A DNA stretch of 40,298 bases. It comes from a virus. The stretch spans positions 1 through 40,298 of the IMG/VR virus record IMGVR_UViG_3300020438_000093. The stretch is one strand, 5' to 3'. Both the position numbers and the translations under genes were made by a program. Shown one piece after another: positions 17,701-25,666 of the stretch; position 1 is the first letter of the stretch, and each line of letters begins with the position of its first letter. The notes below the pieces were generated by a model. That model saw nothing but the letters and a program-made list of their open reading frames with translations, made no database searches and was not told the origin of the DNA.

Positions 17701-20700
17701 CATACCTTACATAATACTCTTGAGTAGAAGATACCAGAGCTCCACCACCACCAGAAAGTGTAGGTAATGTAGGAGCAGCACCACCATCAGATCCTTCTTT
17801 TCTAAAGAAGACTTTCTGTAACTCGGTAGAAGGTATACCATTCGTTGGCTTATCAAATATATGAGCAACCTCTGTCTTGAATATAGTACCACTTGATCCA
17901 TCAAAGGTAACTTTATATTCATGTAAATCATATGCTGAATCTAATACGTACTGTTCGATTAGAATCTCAACATCCTCATCAAGAGATTCTGTCTCAGGTG
18001 AATAGATGTAAATACCAGCAGCAGCTGCCTCTGCTGACTCAGCAAGCATTAACTTAGTTTGGTCACCACCATCAAATATACCACTGTAAACAGCACCATC
18101 ATTGTAGTTGAATGGTTGTGTGTTACGACCTGGAGCAATTACATAATATTTTCTATTTGGTTGGAACCCAAGTGGTAGACGAACGTCTCTCTCATCTGGG
18201 GTCTTACCTGATTTAGCACGAGCAACCAGTCTTACTGGTGTACCAGTCTCAAACTTATGTGGGTTAGTACCACCAGCATCAACAGTGAATAGAGTTGCAC
18301 GTTGAGCAAACTGATCACTAGATGTAGATGGATTTAATCTTGCAATAGAATTCTGTGATGGAGATGACTTAGTTGTAGCAGCAAACTGTCCAGCATTATT
18401 AGAGTATGCGGTAACACCATCAGTAGTAGCACTAACAAAGGTATGTGCATAAGCACCACCAACCTGTACACCAAACTGCTTACCACGTACAAATGTATGT
18501 GCATAAGCACCACCACTAGCAACAGAAGAACCAAGAGCAGATACAAATGTATGTGCTGTAGTGTTAGAAGAAATACCAACATCTACTGTAATTGTATTAC
18601 CTGTTGTTGCTAATATAGGTATTGATGTATTACTTGCAGGGTCAGATGAACGTGGGTATGTGTGGTTACTACCATGACTATCCTGTCCACAAGTAAAGGT
18701 TAATGAATCATCAGCAATCTTAACAGACTCACCAGCAAGTTTAATACTATCAGCAACAGCACTTACAAATGTATGTGGATAATCACCACCAGTCTCAACT
18801 GCAGCTCTTGTTATGCAATTTGCAGAAGCAGAAACAAATGTATGAGCAGTAGCATTAGTAGATGGAATACTAGTTAATACATTAATAGTAAATCCATTCT
18901 GTGTAACTGTATCAATCTTAACCCACTTACCACTAATAGGATCACTAGGTCTAGGATATACATGGTTAGTACCATTATTATCCTCCATACATGTGAAGGT
19001 TAGAGTATTATCTGCAATCTTGATGAAGTCACCTGCAGCAAATCCATGATTAGCAAGAGTAAATGTTATTACACCTGTGTTAGGATCATATCCAGCAGCA
19101 GTTGGAGTGTAACCAGTATTAGGTACAAATGTATGTGTTGTAGTATTTGTAGATGGTATAGTGGTTAGAACATTAACTGTAATTGTTGTTGCAGTTACAG
19201 CAGTAATGCTTACAGCAGTATCAGATGCTGGATCAGATGATCTTGGATATGAATGATTAGATCCACCACCATCTTGAGCACATGTGAATGTTAAGGAGTT
19301 TGGAGCTAACTTAATAGATGTACCAACAGTCAAACTATGACTACCGATAGTCATCTCCATATCACCTGTTGTTGGATTGTAATCAACAGCAGTAGGGATG
19401 AAACCAACTAGAGGAGATGTACCAACATTAACATCAAAAGTACTATCTGTTACACCAACAACATCAATCCACTTCTTGCTATATGGATCTGTTGTTCTAG
19501 GATATGATTTCTGTGCGGTATCACCATCCATACCACAACTCATTACTAAAGAGTTATCAGCAATTCTTACTCTATCTCCTAGAGAGAATCCATGATTAGC
19601 AACAGTAGTTGTTAAGATACCAGTTACAGGATTATATGAAGCATCAGTAGCTGTATGAGTACTTGGTCCACTAAGAGTGTGACTACCAATAGTAATAGTC
19701 ATCTCACCAGTGGTAGGCTCATAGGTAGCAGCAGTTGGTGTGAAAGTAACCTCTGGTGTTGCACCAACAGCAACAGTTATCTTACCAGTCTGTTTCTTAA
19801 CAGCACCAGCAGTTGCTGATACAAAGTTATGGATAGATGTATCTGGTGAAGGTGATACATTAATTAAGAATGTATCATTAGTAACAGTAGTAACCTCCAA
19901 CCATTCTGTTGAAGCTTCGTCAGTTGCTCTAGGATATGTGTGATTACTTGCGTTATTGTCCTTAGCACATGTAAATGTTAATGAATCATTTACAATCTTA
20001 ACCATACTACCAACTCTGGTAACAGAGCTGTTACCAGCAGAGACAAACTTATGCTCAGATGTATCAGAAGAAATTCCAATCTGAACATCAAATGTATTAG
20101 CTGTTATATTCTGTATAGGTAGTTTCTTACCTGCAGCAGGATCAGTTGCTCTAGGATAACTATGGTTAGTAGCATGACTATCTTTAGCACATGTAAATGT
20201 GATAGAATTGTTAGCAAGGGTAACACTAGTACCAGCAGCAAACTGATGGCTAGCAACAGTAAGAGTTAGTATACCTGTCGCTGGATTGAAAGCAGCATCA
20301 GTTGGTGTATGTGTGCTACGTGCTTTGAATCCATGATTAGCAACAGTAAGTACAAGCTCACCGTTTACTGGATTATAATCTGCAGCAGTCGGTGTATGAT
20401 CTGTCTCCTCTACTGCAGTAACTTCAACCTTATTGTTGTATACTGGATCAGATGTTCTAGGATATGAGTGCTCAGTTGCATTGCTATCTTGAGCACAAGT
20501 AAAGACTAAAGCATCTTTCTCTAACTGTAATGTATTTCCTGTGGATATATTATGAGCACCAAGACTTAATACTAGATTACCAGTAGCAGGGTCATATGTA
20601 GCATCACTAACATTATGTCCTACAAGCGGTGTTGTACCAACATTGATAGTAACAGTATCAGCAGTTATGTTAGTGATATCTCTGATAGCATTCTTATATG

Positions 20701-23700
20701 CTGGATCTCCTACACGTGGATAAGCATGGTTTGATCCATGATTGTCCATACCACAACTGAATGTTAATCCATTCTGATTAATACCAATTTTATTCTGAGC
20801 AGATAGACCATGACCAGCCATAGTCAAAGTCAAATCACCAGTAGCACCATCATATGTTGCACCAGTAGGTGTGAATGTTCCTAATGCCTGAGATGAAATA
20901 CCAGAAGTATCAATACCATACTCTATTATCTGGAATAGAGTAGCCATTGCTGAAATAACATCAGCACAATATATTGCATTAACAGGATTAGGATCAGTTG
21001 TAATTGATGTATCTTTTGTCTGACTGTAAGATGTAACAACACCTGCTCTAGGATTATAAGTTACATTCTGAATAATTGAATTAGCAATCTCTTTTGCTTT
21101 TCTGAAAGTATAGATTGATTGCTCTTCTTCTCCAGCAAGATCAGCACCTACAACATATAGATTAGCAGCATCCCAAACCTTATTGTTTGATCCAAACTTA
21201 ATGTTATATGCAACTGCCTCAATAACATCTACAACGTCATCGTAACAATTAACATTACCACCTGGAACTGTGTGTTGAGGATACTCAATATTCATATCCT
21301 TAACTGATACATCAGCAATGTATTCCTTATTAGCAAGTAACAAGTCATGTGCATCAGCAAAACGATCACCAACTGGGTTAATACCTTGGTTAATGATTGT
21401 CTTGATGTTATTCATCAAGGTTGCTATAGCTTGTGCAGTATCATTACACTGAGGGTATACTGTATCCTGAGTAAGATTTGTATCTACATCACCTTCTATA
21501 GATGAGTATACACCTTTACGAACACCATTCTGATCTTCTAATGAGAACCATAGGTTAGCAGATGAATTAGATCCAGTAGCATTTCTAGCAGCACCTGTGA
21601 AAGGTGTACTTCTTAGTCCAGCAACAACACTACCAAGCTCAATAGTTGTTGGATTAACAATACTCTTGATGTAGGTATCAGTAGGAATATTTGCTGTTGT
21701 TAAAGTATTAGGATCAGCAGTTGTATTATTAGCATTAACTCCTGTATATTCCTGAACCTTCATACCAATAGCAAGTCCAACAGTTGATGGAACTGTTACT
21801 AGTGAAGAGTTATTAGAAATTGAACATCCTGTCTGTAAGTATGTCCAGTTACGAATAGATGCAATAGCAAGGTCACGAGCATATTCAAAACCTTCAATGG
21901 TCTCAAACTTCTCGTTATCAATGTAATTTAACTCACCAGCACTGAAGTATGACTCAGCAGCCTGAATAGTGTTGATGTTACCACCAAGACGTAAATCGGA
22001 GATAACAGCATCGAGAACCAATCCAACGTCTCTCTGACACTTGCTGATGATAATGTTCTTACTAAGAAGAGCTGGGTACTTTGTAGTGATATATCCATAA
22101 GTCTCTTCTTGAATAAGTTCTTTATTATCCTCTATTCTGTTAGCAGCATCTTGTGACTTATTATCTACAACTACTGTACTAGGATTAAGGATCTGTAATG
22201 ATGATGGATAGAAATTATAACCAGAAGGTGATAATGTAGCATTATAGATTGCATCAGGTACAGGAGATTTACCAGAAGAAGCAGAATATGGATCTAACTC
22301 AACATATATCTTCTCATTACTCTTAGCACCTATTCTATATCCATTAAGAGTAGCAGCAGGACGCTTCTTAGGATCTGTAACATTATCGCTACCACCAAAG
22401 TAAAGTCTTGTATTAGTATCACGTGATGCTTGTACATCCCATGTATAGTAATCAACTCTATCTTTGTTAGCACTTGAATCAATTAATTTTTCTGGTGGTA
22501 TGATAGAATCAATATATCCACCTTTATCTTGTGCAAAGGAATATCCTTTATGTCCCTTAGCATGAAGTGATGTATTACCGAAGTTACTGTTAGAGTTGGT
22601 GATACTCATATCACCACCACTTTCCATTAGGAAGTGATCAGCGAAACCAACAGCGAAGATGCTAACACACTGAATGAATGCGTCATTAATTGCCTTTATG
22701 TGGGCGTTTCTCCAGTCATCCTTCCAATATGCATCACCCTTAGTGTGGTAAGGTACTGTTGCAAATGCATCAGAAAGAGATGCTTGGTTCCAAGTGTTTG
22801 TAAACTTATCGTATCTGATGAATGCTCTATCGTCTTTCTGTAGAGATACACCAGTGTACTGAGCACAGACCATAGACTTGAAGCCTGTGACCTTACTACC
22901 ATCTGCTAATAGACCACAGATACCCCATGTAGACCTGATAGACAGGTTAAACATGTATGGAGAAGCAGATTCAACTGAGTCTACCTCTGCCTGTACATAA
23001 GCACCATTAGAGAGACCATTAGCAGTAGAATATGTTTGATTATTCTGTAAGTTTAAAGATGTTACAGTACCAGGTAGAGTAAAGCTAAACCTTCTTCTAT
23101 TAAGTGGATCTATACTAGCAACATTAAATGTTCCATTCAATGCTTCATCTAGACCATTATTTTGTACAGCAAAGAACTGGTTCTTAATATAACCATGAGC
23201 AATCTTTGTTGTTACATTAACAGTAATCTCACCCTGTGGAGTTGAATCAACTACCTGTAATGATTCAATAGATCTTAAGTCAGATAGAGGACCAACAATA
23301 CGAGTCTCACTTACATTACCACTAAACTCATTCTGATCATCAATAGTAGGTTGATACTGTGCAAACGATTGAGCAACCTTCTTATAGTAAAGTTCTAGTT
23401 CAGGTTTCTCAGCATACTGGAATACAGTAATCTTGTGGTGTGAGTACTCAGGTATAGCAAGGTTAGCATTATCGTTCTTACGATAGTAAACCTTACCAAC
23501 ACCAGCAGTAGTATCAAATAAAGGAGACTTAGTAGTAACGTCTCCATCCTTAATTGTAAACTGCCAGATGTAAGCACCACCAGTTACATTGAAGATAGAA
23601 GTTCTACCTTGCTCTTTATCAGCAGGATCAGGAACATATAAAGGACGTATTATAGTTCTACGAAGATCATAACCAATTAAAGAACAGCCACGAGGAACTA

Positions 23701-24088
23701 TACAACCACCATCAGTTCCATTAAACTTGTATAGGACGTTATCAGGATTGGAAAGATCCACAACCGAAGAATCTGTCCAAGCATTAGTAAACTGATCAAA
23801 TCCGAAAACAGGAGTTCCAGATGTTGAATTTAATCCAGGTCTATTATCAATAAAGTGATCACCAGGCATAAGCATGATGGTGAACTCATCAAATCGATCA
23901 TTATCGATTCCAGGTGCATAAGAATATCTTGCTACCTCTATAAATGCCCTCTGAATAGTTACAAATGGGCGGTTTGGTGAGTTACCTCTATTGTCTAATT
24001 CATCAGAAGCATTGAAATCATCTGGTGAGACATACAAATATCTACCAGTTTTACTGGAGATTAAGTTATCTAATCTTGTTAATGGCAT
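11780..24088 (-). CDS. Giant tail-fibre-like virion protein (4102 aa)
   Basis: One uninterrupted 12.3-kb frame from ATG 24088. The N-terminus (GRYLYVSPDDFNAS, RPFVTIQRAFIEVARYSYAP, FTIMLMPGDHFID) resembles the pectate-lyase-like beta-helix start of large cyanophage fibre proteins. Residues about 1100-1820 hold eight copies of a Cys/Asp/His-containing module described separately. The C-terminal third is a beta-strand-rich, Thr/Asn/Gly-rich repeat region (NVGTSSTDTTLNV, VNGDTDMYGDVTM) typical of trimeric fibres, ending NYRGWWLVEL. It is probably the long tail fibre or a major adsorption structure. It has its own late-type promoter 42 nt upstream and is followed by collar-domain fibres. Confidence 0.85.
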   Translation of the reverse strand: MPLTRLDNLISSKTGRYLYVSPDDFNASDELDNRGNSPNRPFVTIQRAFIEVARYSYAPGIDNDRFDEFTIMLMPGDHFIDNRPGLNSTSGTPVFGFDQFTNAWTDSSVVDLSNPDNVLYKFNGTDGGCIVPRGCSLIGYDLRRTIIRPLYVPDPADKEQGRTSIFNVTGGAYIWQFTIKDGDVTTKSPLFDTTAGVGKVYYRKNDNANLAIPEYSHHKITVFQYAEKPELELYYKKVAQSFAQYQPTIDDQNEFSGNVSETRIVGPLSDLRSIESLQVVDSTPQGEITVNVTTKIAHGYIKNQFFAVQNNGLDEALNGTFNVASIDPLNRRRFSFTLPGTVTSLNLQNNQTYSTANGLSNGAYVQAEVDSVESASPYMFNLSIRSTWGICGLLADGSKVTGFKSMVCAQYTGVSLQKDDRAFIRYDKFTNTWNQASLSDAFATVPYHTKGDAYWKDDWRNAHIKAINDAFIQCVSIFAVGFADHFLMESGGDMSITNSNSNFGNTSLHAKGHKGYSFAQDKGGYIDSIIPPEKLIDSSANKDRVDYYTWDVQASRDTNTRLYFGGSDNVTDPKKRPAATLNGYRIGAKSNEKIYVELDPYSASSGKSPVPDAIYNATLSPSGYNFYPSSLQILNPSTVVVDNKSQDAANRIEDNKELIQEETYGYITTKYPALLSKNIIISKCQRDVGLVLDAVISDLRLGGNINTIQAAESYFSAGELNYIDNEKFETIEGFEYARDLAIASIRNWTYLQTGCSISNNSSLVTVPSTVGLAIGMKVQEYTGVNANNTTADPNTLTTANIPTDTYIKSIVNPTTIELGSVVAGLRSTPFTGAARNATGSNSSANLWFSLEDQNGVRKGVYSSIEGDVDTNLTQDTVYPQCNDTAQAIATLMNNIKTIINQGINPVGDRFADAHDLLLANKEYIADVSVKDMNIEYPQHTVPGGNVNCYDDVVDVIEAVAYNIKFGSNNKVWDAANLYVVGADLAGEEEQSIYTFRKAKEIANSIIQNVTYNPRAGVVTSYSQTKDTSITTDPNPVNAIYCADVISAMATLFQIIEYGIDTSGISSQALGTFTPTGATYDGATGDLTLTMAGHGLSAQNKIGINQNGLTFSCGMDNHGSNHAYPRVGDPAYKNAIRDITNITADTVTINVGTTPLVGHNVSDATYDPATGNLVLSLGAHNISTGNTLQLEKDALVFTCAQDSNATEHSYPRTSDPVYNNKVEVTAVEETDHTPTAADYNPVNGELVLTVANHGFKARSTHTPTDAAFNPATGILTLTVASHQFAAGTSVTLANNSITFTCAKDSHATNHSYPRATDPAAGKKLPIQNITANTFDVQIGISSDTSEHKFVSAGNSSVTRVGSMVKIVNDSLTFTCAKDNNASNHTYPRATDEASTEWLEVTTVTNDTFLINVSPSPDTSIHNFVSATAGAVKKQTGKITVAVGATPEVTFTPTAATYEPTTGEMTITIGSHTLSGPSTHTATDASYNPVTGILTTTVANHGFSLGDRVRIADNSLVMSCGMDGDTAQKSYPRTTDPYSKKWIDVVGVTDSTFDVNVGTSPLVGFIPTAVDYNPTTGDMEMTIGSHSLTVGTSIKLAPNSLTFTCAQDGGGSNHSYPRSSDPASDTAVSITAVTATTITVNVLTTIPSTNTTTHTFVPNTGYTPTAAGYDPNTGVITFTLANHGFAAGDFIKIADNTLTFTCMEDNNGTNHVYPRPSDPISGKWVKIDTVTQNGFTINVLTSIPSTNATAHTFVSASANCITRAAVETGGDYPHTFVSAVADSIKLAGESVKIADDSLTFTCGQDSHGSNHTYPRSSDPASNTSIPILATTGNTITVDVGISSNTTAHTFVSALGSSVASGGAYAHTFVRGKQFGVQVGGAYAHTFVSATTDGVTAYSNNAGQFAATTKSSPSQNSIARLNPSTSSDQFAQRATLFTVDAGGTNPHKFETGTPVRLVARAKSGKTPDERDVRLPLGFQPNRKYYVIAPGRNTQPFNYNDGAVYSGIFDGGDQTKLMLAESAEAAAAGIYIYSPETESLDEDVEILIEQYVLDSAYDLHEYKVTFDGSSGTIFKTEVAHIFDKPTNGIPSTELQKVFFRKEGSDGGAAPTLPTLSGGGGALVSSTQEYYVRYETEDTFKIFATAADAIAGAPEVVLVNNPDQFWYVFANKRTSPMRFDPTFVDTAASRVPPIPDGLWYLNLKDETSLDNNIITRIQESDYDPSSGQTQTTDSYYTRLKDDRVANDRIYRLRYVQPKAYPGSVRQPNNGFVMKIRTDTKRNLLPQNIVLEKVGGSPDIADFRNPQSANSTETLGMTKTAFDAAVQAGTLTAKNIYDPDNHPRIVNTDNYIRFSIRSARKIGTSGSEKLELTVFDHTVDDTNAPNLKNTVFHTVEINAPQAGSFATSKTTSAPTNIVEWTGGSSGFGYIHAYFSVVVGADTKHYIILKDVSARPTYNPLTATRFQQGAVYADQQADVNGGRDSKGNNLYVVGDSNVFTVTPGDTLNDTVGNTYKVVSVEDVKDIDDTFYIFDSEIIQERVAGQQDGIYYLTAVRGNISPLPRGAGVGNNFQNFRFSQPISSLYPLDYKNDPLWYQVIDNNGTKNALITDPPAANSFADNYTHGLVWVNDYKRSMTKEAIEDLTQSGYFSGYTYANAGNTLQAVTGNATAGSEQRQIPIAGDTESVHDQKVYIELRRPSIARSGNHTFEYLGFGPGNYSSGLPARQEVILSEFQDYYSQAKREDGGIVFYTGLNSNGDLYIGNKKIDAITGEETFLEKAQLESSEDDTDIITTLVTSFDTPVTFKDKITVEGIGYFNNRVIISTQPPTESPALTILSNPRSDGGGEDNTLTRGNWSDRNKGDMTLSRNKISTAVYHIKGRGTGLFPGQEYSIRTNFSFSENEPSNRTPDQSTTFSPEQFVRYYNSSEVDANAQAGDILYKGRSIEQSGSLAWIYANYYSIIPNTSVLQLLANGSNTVQLHWSGAFTNGDSGINIGVGKTILIKGFSDPRVNGKWVITKADQTGADDGFCEFVVNNSIPTTTFTWATESSVILERSDENWKETGVIGSEAIRTETATIGKYKLGINTIARTAHNSHEHGFLTYTASGTVYNQQEPRANLDVVGNAFISGKAINNYTGEATTTKTETGLKDALIVGGDSIVSDNLATLRVSTLETRVGINATDDDLDSTLTIKVGSGETNALHLVTVGNDIANADIDGNVNIDGGSITTNATTFNVLDTNATTLNVGGLATTVNLFEDATAAQTINVGTSSTDTTLNVHTLSIDSTINIGTVADGATNKSIITVGGAFSNTANSTLTVQNAQTILDGDLDVNGGDLQSNSQTINLFTRAGAGSIVNFATRASQFAIGGVAGTTEVRNSLQVNGDTDMYGDVTMHGGSNSGTVTVDRQQLNTAQIAHAPGSLQNLNVDFYKYVADIDSFQVITSVAANGVISVNENYFLDGNVVNFTDITGLSGGGVAVGTPYWVINSTGSTFQIATSEGGSPVQVGGTPGTSAGITLQNTLVDTGTGTTQWTANSNDAEYNRLSVNNVRGIAIGDILIIGTELVEVVSPGPDANTRIVPVNRGVDCTTVAIHADNQVIYKLERSNDATHLVGRVPQTSSTPALSNLVNNADTLEVPINELGTGDAVKFSNVGSIVGVNTTATYFVVNAVNDTGNSVTRFNLSLDPDGGAVPISGSVGSAIINFSADLVSLAEFGGQFNVGDYLRLNGANTPTCTGEFVRITAVNDTNAEKFSVNNGAQQDRFVIDSVFGGVDSTILGAQDFSINLTGNASTNSTDNQFRIINGQPTANTRLTIDSDGKFTVVGVGTEAAPKAIIDKGGNQWLAGNLRVQNDGTVGSADDALMSAYLQVSTGNLEISGHLQIDDDFSVFSGTTGIQFGDAATAKLHVDAQTGDTRIGVAGSAIGTGDLTVNGGQVTINSLAQARTSADNTKALEINGLGNDDDRLFRIRQDAAIDAFGVNRYWGKNGGLNWEFKSSDATLETGKNYFVAIAATAVFTLPADAETGDMIRMIDLGGNLSYATSLIVRAPVGVQMQGDATGTLSGGLSSAYQGGEMIVQTRNAGFGFVFAGAKDGTETGTIPSNYRGWWLVEL
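18630..20900 (-). repeat. Eight-copy protein-coding repeat inside the giant fibre gene
   Basis: Each unit contains a core of the form (L/I/V)-(T/V)-(F/M)-(T/S)-C-x2-(D)-x5-(H)-x-YPR-x2-D, for example TFTCAKDSHATNHSYPRATD. I count eight cores between about residues 1106 and 1816. Each is generally preceded by TPTAA-x-Y-(N/D/E)P-x-(T/N)G-x(n)-H-x-(L/F) and followed by a valine-rich strand, often ending HTFVSA. The units are clearly recognisable at DNA level but not identical. The conserved Cys, Asp and His could be structural or metal-binding; that is a guess. Confidence 0.8.
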
Positions 24089-24129
24089 AGTCCTTGGATT
24101 ACCAATTGGTTGTTATAGCTGTCCTTGGG

Positions 24130-24261
24130 TTATTTATCAGAGTTATTCTCTATCATATCAGCATGAAGACGTTCAAGAGCTTTAGTTGCTTCAGGAGTTT
24201 CTTCCCACTCCCATGTCTCCTCACGTCCTTTCTTGTCAGTTTTAGTGAATTGCTTTTTCAT
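24130..24261 (-). CDS. Small hypothetical protein (43 aa)
   Basis: ATG 24261 to TAA. The product is charged and helical (KKQFTKTDKKGREETWEWEE, then ATKALERLHADMIENN). It follows a CTAAATA element by 19 nt. Its last codons (GAT AAA TAA) form the GATAAATA late promoter of the giant fibre gene, so coding and promoter functions share DNA. No family recognised; composition and context suggest a real gene. Confidence 0.55.
   Translation of the reverse strand: MKKQFTKTDKKGREETWEWEETPEATKALERLHADMIENNSDK
24131..24138 (-). promoter_or_regulatory. Late-type promoter GATAAATA for the giant fibre gene
   Basis: GATAAATA on the minus strand matches the T4 late -10 consensus (NATAAATA). It lies 42 nt upstream of the ATG at 24088. 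It is embedded in the stop region of the 43-aa ORF. Confidence 0.6.
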
Positions 24262-24279
24262 AGTATTATTGCACCCAAT

Positions 24280-24849
24280 CTATTTAGATGGTGTAAAGTA
24301 GTTAAAGTTTATCACACACTTGAATCTTGCGTCAAGTTGACTAACACCTCTGTGTTTTAATGATGATGGAAAAGTAATAAATCTGTTAGCACGACATTCT
24401 ACTTTGGAACCATCTTCAAACTCTGTGTATCCATCACATGTATTCATATAAAGGATACCTGTGGTCATATTATCACATTTATAATCAGTATGAAACTCAC
24501 TATAATAACGATCAACACCACTTACTGCATTAGTAACAGTTCCCTCCTCACCATGCCACACATCAAGTCCCACTTTTAAAGGTTCAAGATTAGCTTTAAT
24601 TCTGTAGATACCGATAGTACTCAATCTAGATAATATTGGTAGCATTAAAGGAAATTTCTCAGATCTTGTAAACACACGAGCATCACTATTCATCTCATAA
24701 AATACATGAGTGAACTGATAATTATTAAAATCAACTGATCCATCTACCTTCGCTTCATTATAATACCAAGGTACACCACCAAAAAAGACTTCTTCTCTAA
24801 GCTGACCAAACTCTACCTTAGTTAAATAATCATCGTGTAAATTTATCAT
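24280..24849 (-). CDS. 2OG-Fe(II) oxygenase
   Basis: 189 aa; the start overlaps the previous oxygenase's stop (ATGA). YYSEFHTDYKCD gives His120-x-Asp122, followed by TTGILYMNTCDGYTEFEDG, the strand pair between ligands, FITFPSSLKHRGV with the distal His166, and Arg175 in DARFKCVINFNYF. A compact oxygenase core with an N-terminal extension of about 100 residues. It is the second of two consecutive oxygenases upstream of the giant fibre. Confidence 0.85.
   Translation of the reverse strand: MINLHDDYLTKVEFGQLREEVFFGGVPWYYNEAKVDGSVDFNNYQFTHVFYEMNSDARVFTRSEKFPLMLPILSRLSTIGIYRIKANLEPLKVGLDVWHGEEGTVTNAVSGVDRYYSEFHTDYKCDNMTTGILYMNTCDGYTEFEDGSKVECRANRFITFPSSLKHRGVSQLDARFKCVINFNYFTPSK
24281..24287 (-). 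promoter_or_regulatory. Candidate late promoter (CTAAATA)
   Basis: CTAAATA on the minus strand at the 3' end of the oxygenase gene, 19 nt upstream of the 43-aa ORF. Same heptamer as the elements at 1801, 37914 and 39315-39345. Confidence 0.35.
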
Positions 24850-25433
24850 TGGTGTAAATAAGCAGATATAATATATTTTTTACCTTTATTGGGTGTTACT
24901 CCTCTATGGATACAATTCCATGTTGATGGAAACATAACCAGTTTACCAGTAGAAGGTATAATCTTCTTACCACTAATGAATTCAGTCTCCCCACCGTCAA
25001 CATCATTCAAATAAAATAACATAGCGACCATTCTAGGAGATTTTCTATCTATCACAAAATCATCATGCCAGTGAAAATATCCACCTGGTTCATATGCCTT
25101 TACATTATAACCATGATCATCAAACTTTGCATTACGAAATGGATTGGGAGTCGGATCAAGCTTATTGAAAATTTCAAAGCAATGATCTATGTAGTTCTGT
25201 ATATTCTCACTAACACTCTTAGAAACTATATCATCCAAATCTTCCCAACCTTCCAGATCTGTTATATACAGATCTATAGAAGTCTTTAAACTATTATCAA
25301 CTATTCTACTGCTATTATCAGAATTACCTATAAGACCAGGAGCTTTACGATCATCACCTTCAAATTTTTCTATTATCTGTTCACATACTTCCTCACTTAA
25401 AGCAGTTTCATTAACATAGATAAAATCATCCAT
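24846..25433 (-). CDS. 2OG-Fe(II) oxygenase (prolyl 4-hydroxylase-like)
   Basis: 195 aa from ATG 25433 (MDDFIYVN). The frame stays open upstream, but those codons lie across the lysine-rich micro-ORF in another frame, so the short start is preferred. YEPGGYFHWHDDF supplies His123-x-Asp125, YLNDVDGGETEF the family-specific strand, FPSTWNCIHRGVTPNKGKKYIISAY the distal His176 and the 2-oxoglutarate Lys. Close in type to the oxygenase at 5826-6527. It overlaps the micro-ORF by 8 nt. Confidence 0.92.
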   Translation of the reverse strand: MDDFIYVNETALSEEVCEQIIEKFEGDDRKAPGLIGNSDNSSRIVDNSLKTSIDLYITDLEGWEDLDDIVSKSVSENIQNYIDHCFEIFNKLDPTPNPFRNAKFDDHGYNVKAYEPGGYFHWHDDFVIDRKSPRMVAMLFYLNDVDGGETEFISGKKIIPSTGKLVMFPSTWNCIHRGVTPNKGKKYIISAYLHQ

Positions 25434-25530
25434 TATGCTTTTTCTTCTTAGGTTTATCACCCTCGTTTTTCTTTTTTTTCTTTTTCTTTTTGGTTCCGTT
25501 GCCGTTACCAAGAAAACGGTATCGAGGCAT
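25426..25530 (-). CDS. Lysine-rich micro-protein (34 aa)
   Basis: ATG 25530 with a GGGGG/GGGGGAAAA ribosome site directly upstream. It encodes MPRYRFLGNGNGT followed by a run of eight lysines, then NEGDKPKKKKHNG and stop. The extreme basic charge suggests nucleic-acid or ribosome binding, but the function is unknown. It lies between tRNA-Tyr and an oxygenase and overlaps the latter's start out of frame. The strong ribosome site makes translation likely. Confidence 0.5.
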   Translation of the reverse strand: MPRYRFLGNGNGTKKKKKKKKNEGDKPKKKKHNG

Positions 25531-25564
25531 TTTTCCCCCAGAGAATTTTTTCGGAAACTATTGA

Positions 25565-25646
25565 TGGGCAGAGTTGGATTTGAACCAACGTAGGCTTAGC
25601 CAACGGATTTACAGTCCGTCTCCTTTAACCACTCGGACATCTACCC
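25565..25646 (-). tRNA. tRNA-Tyr(GTA)
   Basis: 82 nt, folds as a class II tRNA: acceptor GGGTAGA/TCTGCCC (one G-T), D stem TCC/GGA, anticodon stem ACGGA/TCCGT with loop CTGTAAA (anticodon GTA), long variable arm with GGC/GCC stem, T stem GTTGG/CCAAC with TTCAAAT. Discriminator A; CCA is not encoded. Last member of the tRNA-Thr/tmRNA/tRNA-Tyr cluster. Confidence 0.95.
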
Positions 25647-25666
25647 TAGAGGGGCATTTCACCCCT

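Noticed and set aside
18630-20900. Regularly spaced similar DNA segments that could look like a CRISPR array
   Set aside because: The repeats are about 200-300 nt, diverged and in frame in a continuous protein; they code for protein modules.
24846-25511. Longer version of the oxygenase with a basic N-terminal extension
   Set aside because: The extra 26 residues arise from reading the lysine-rich micro-ORF in another frame; the core family starts near the internal ATG at 25433.
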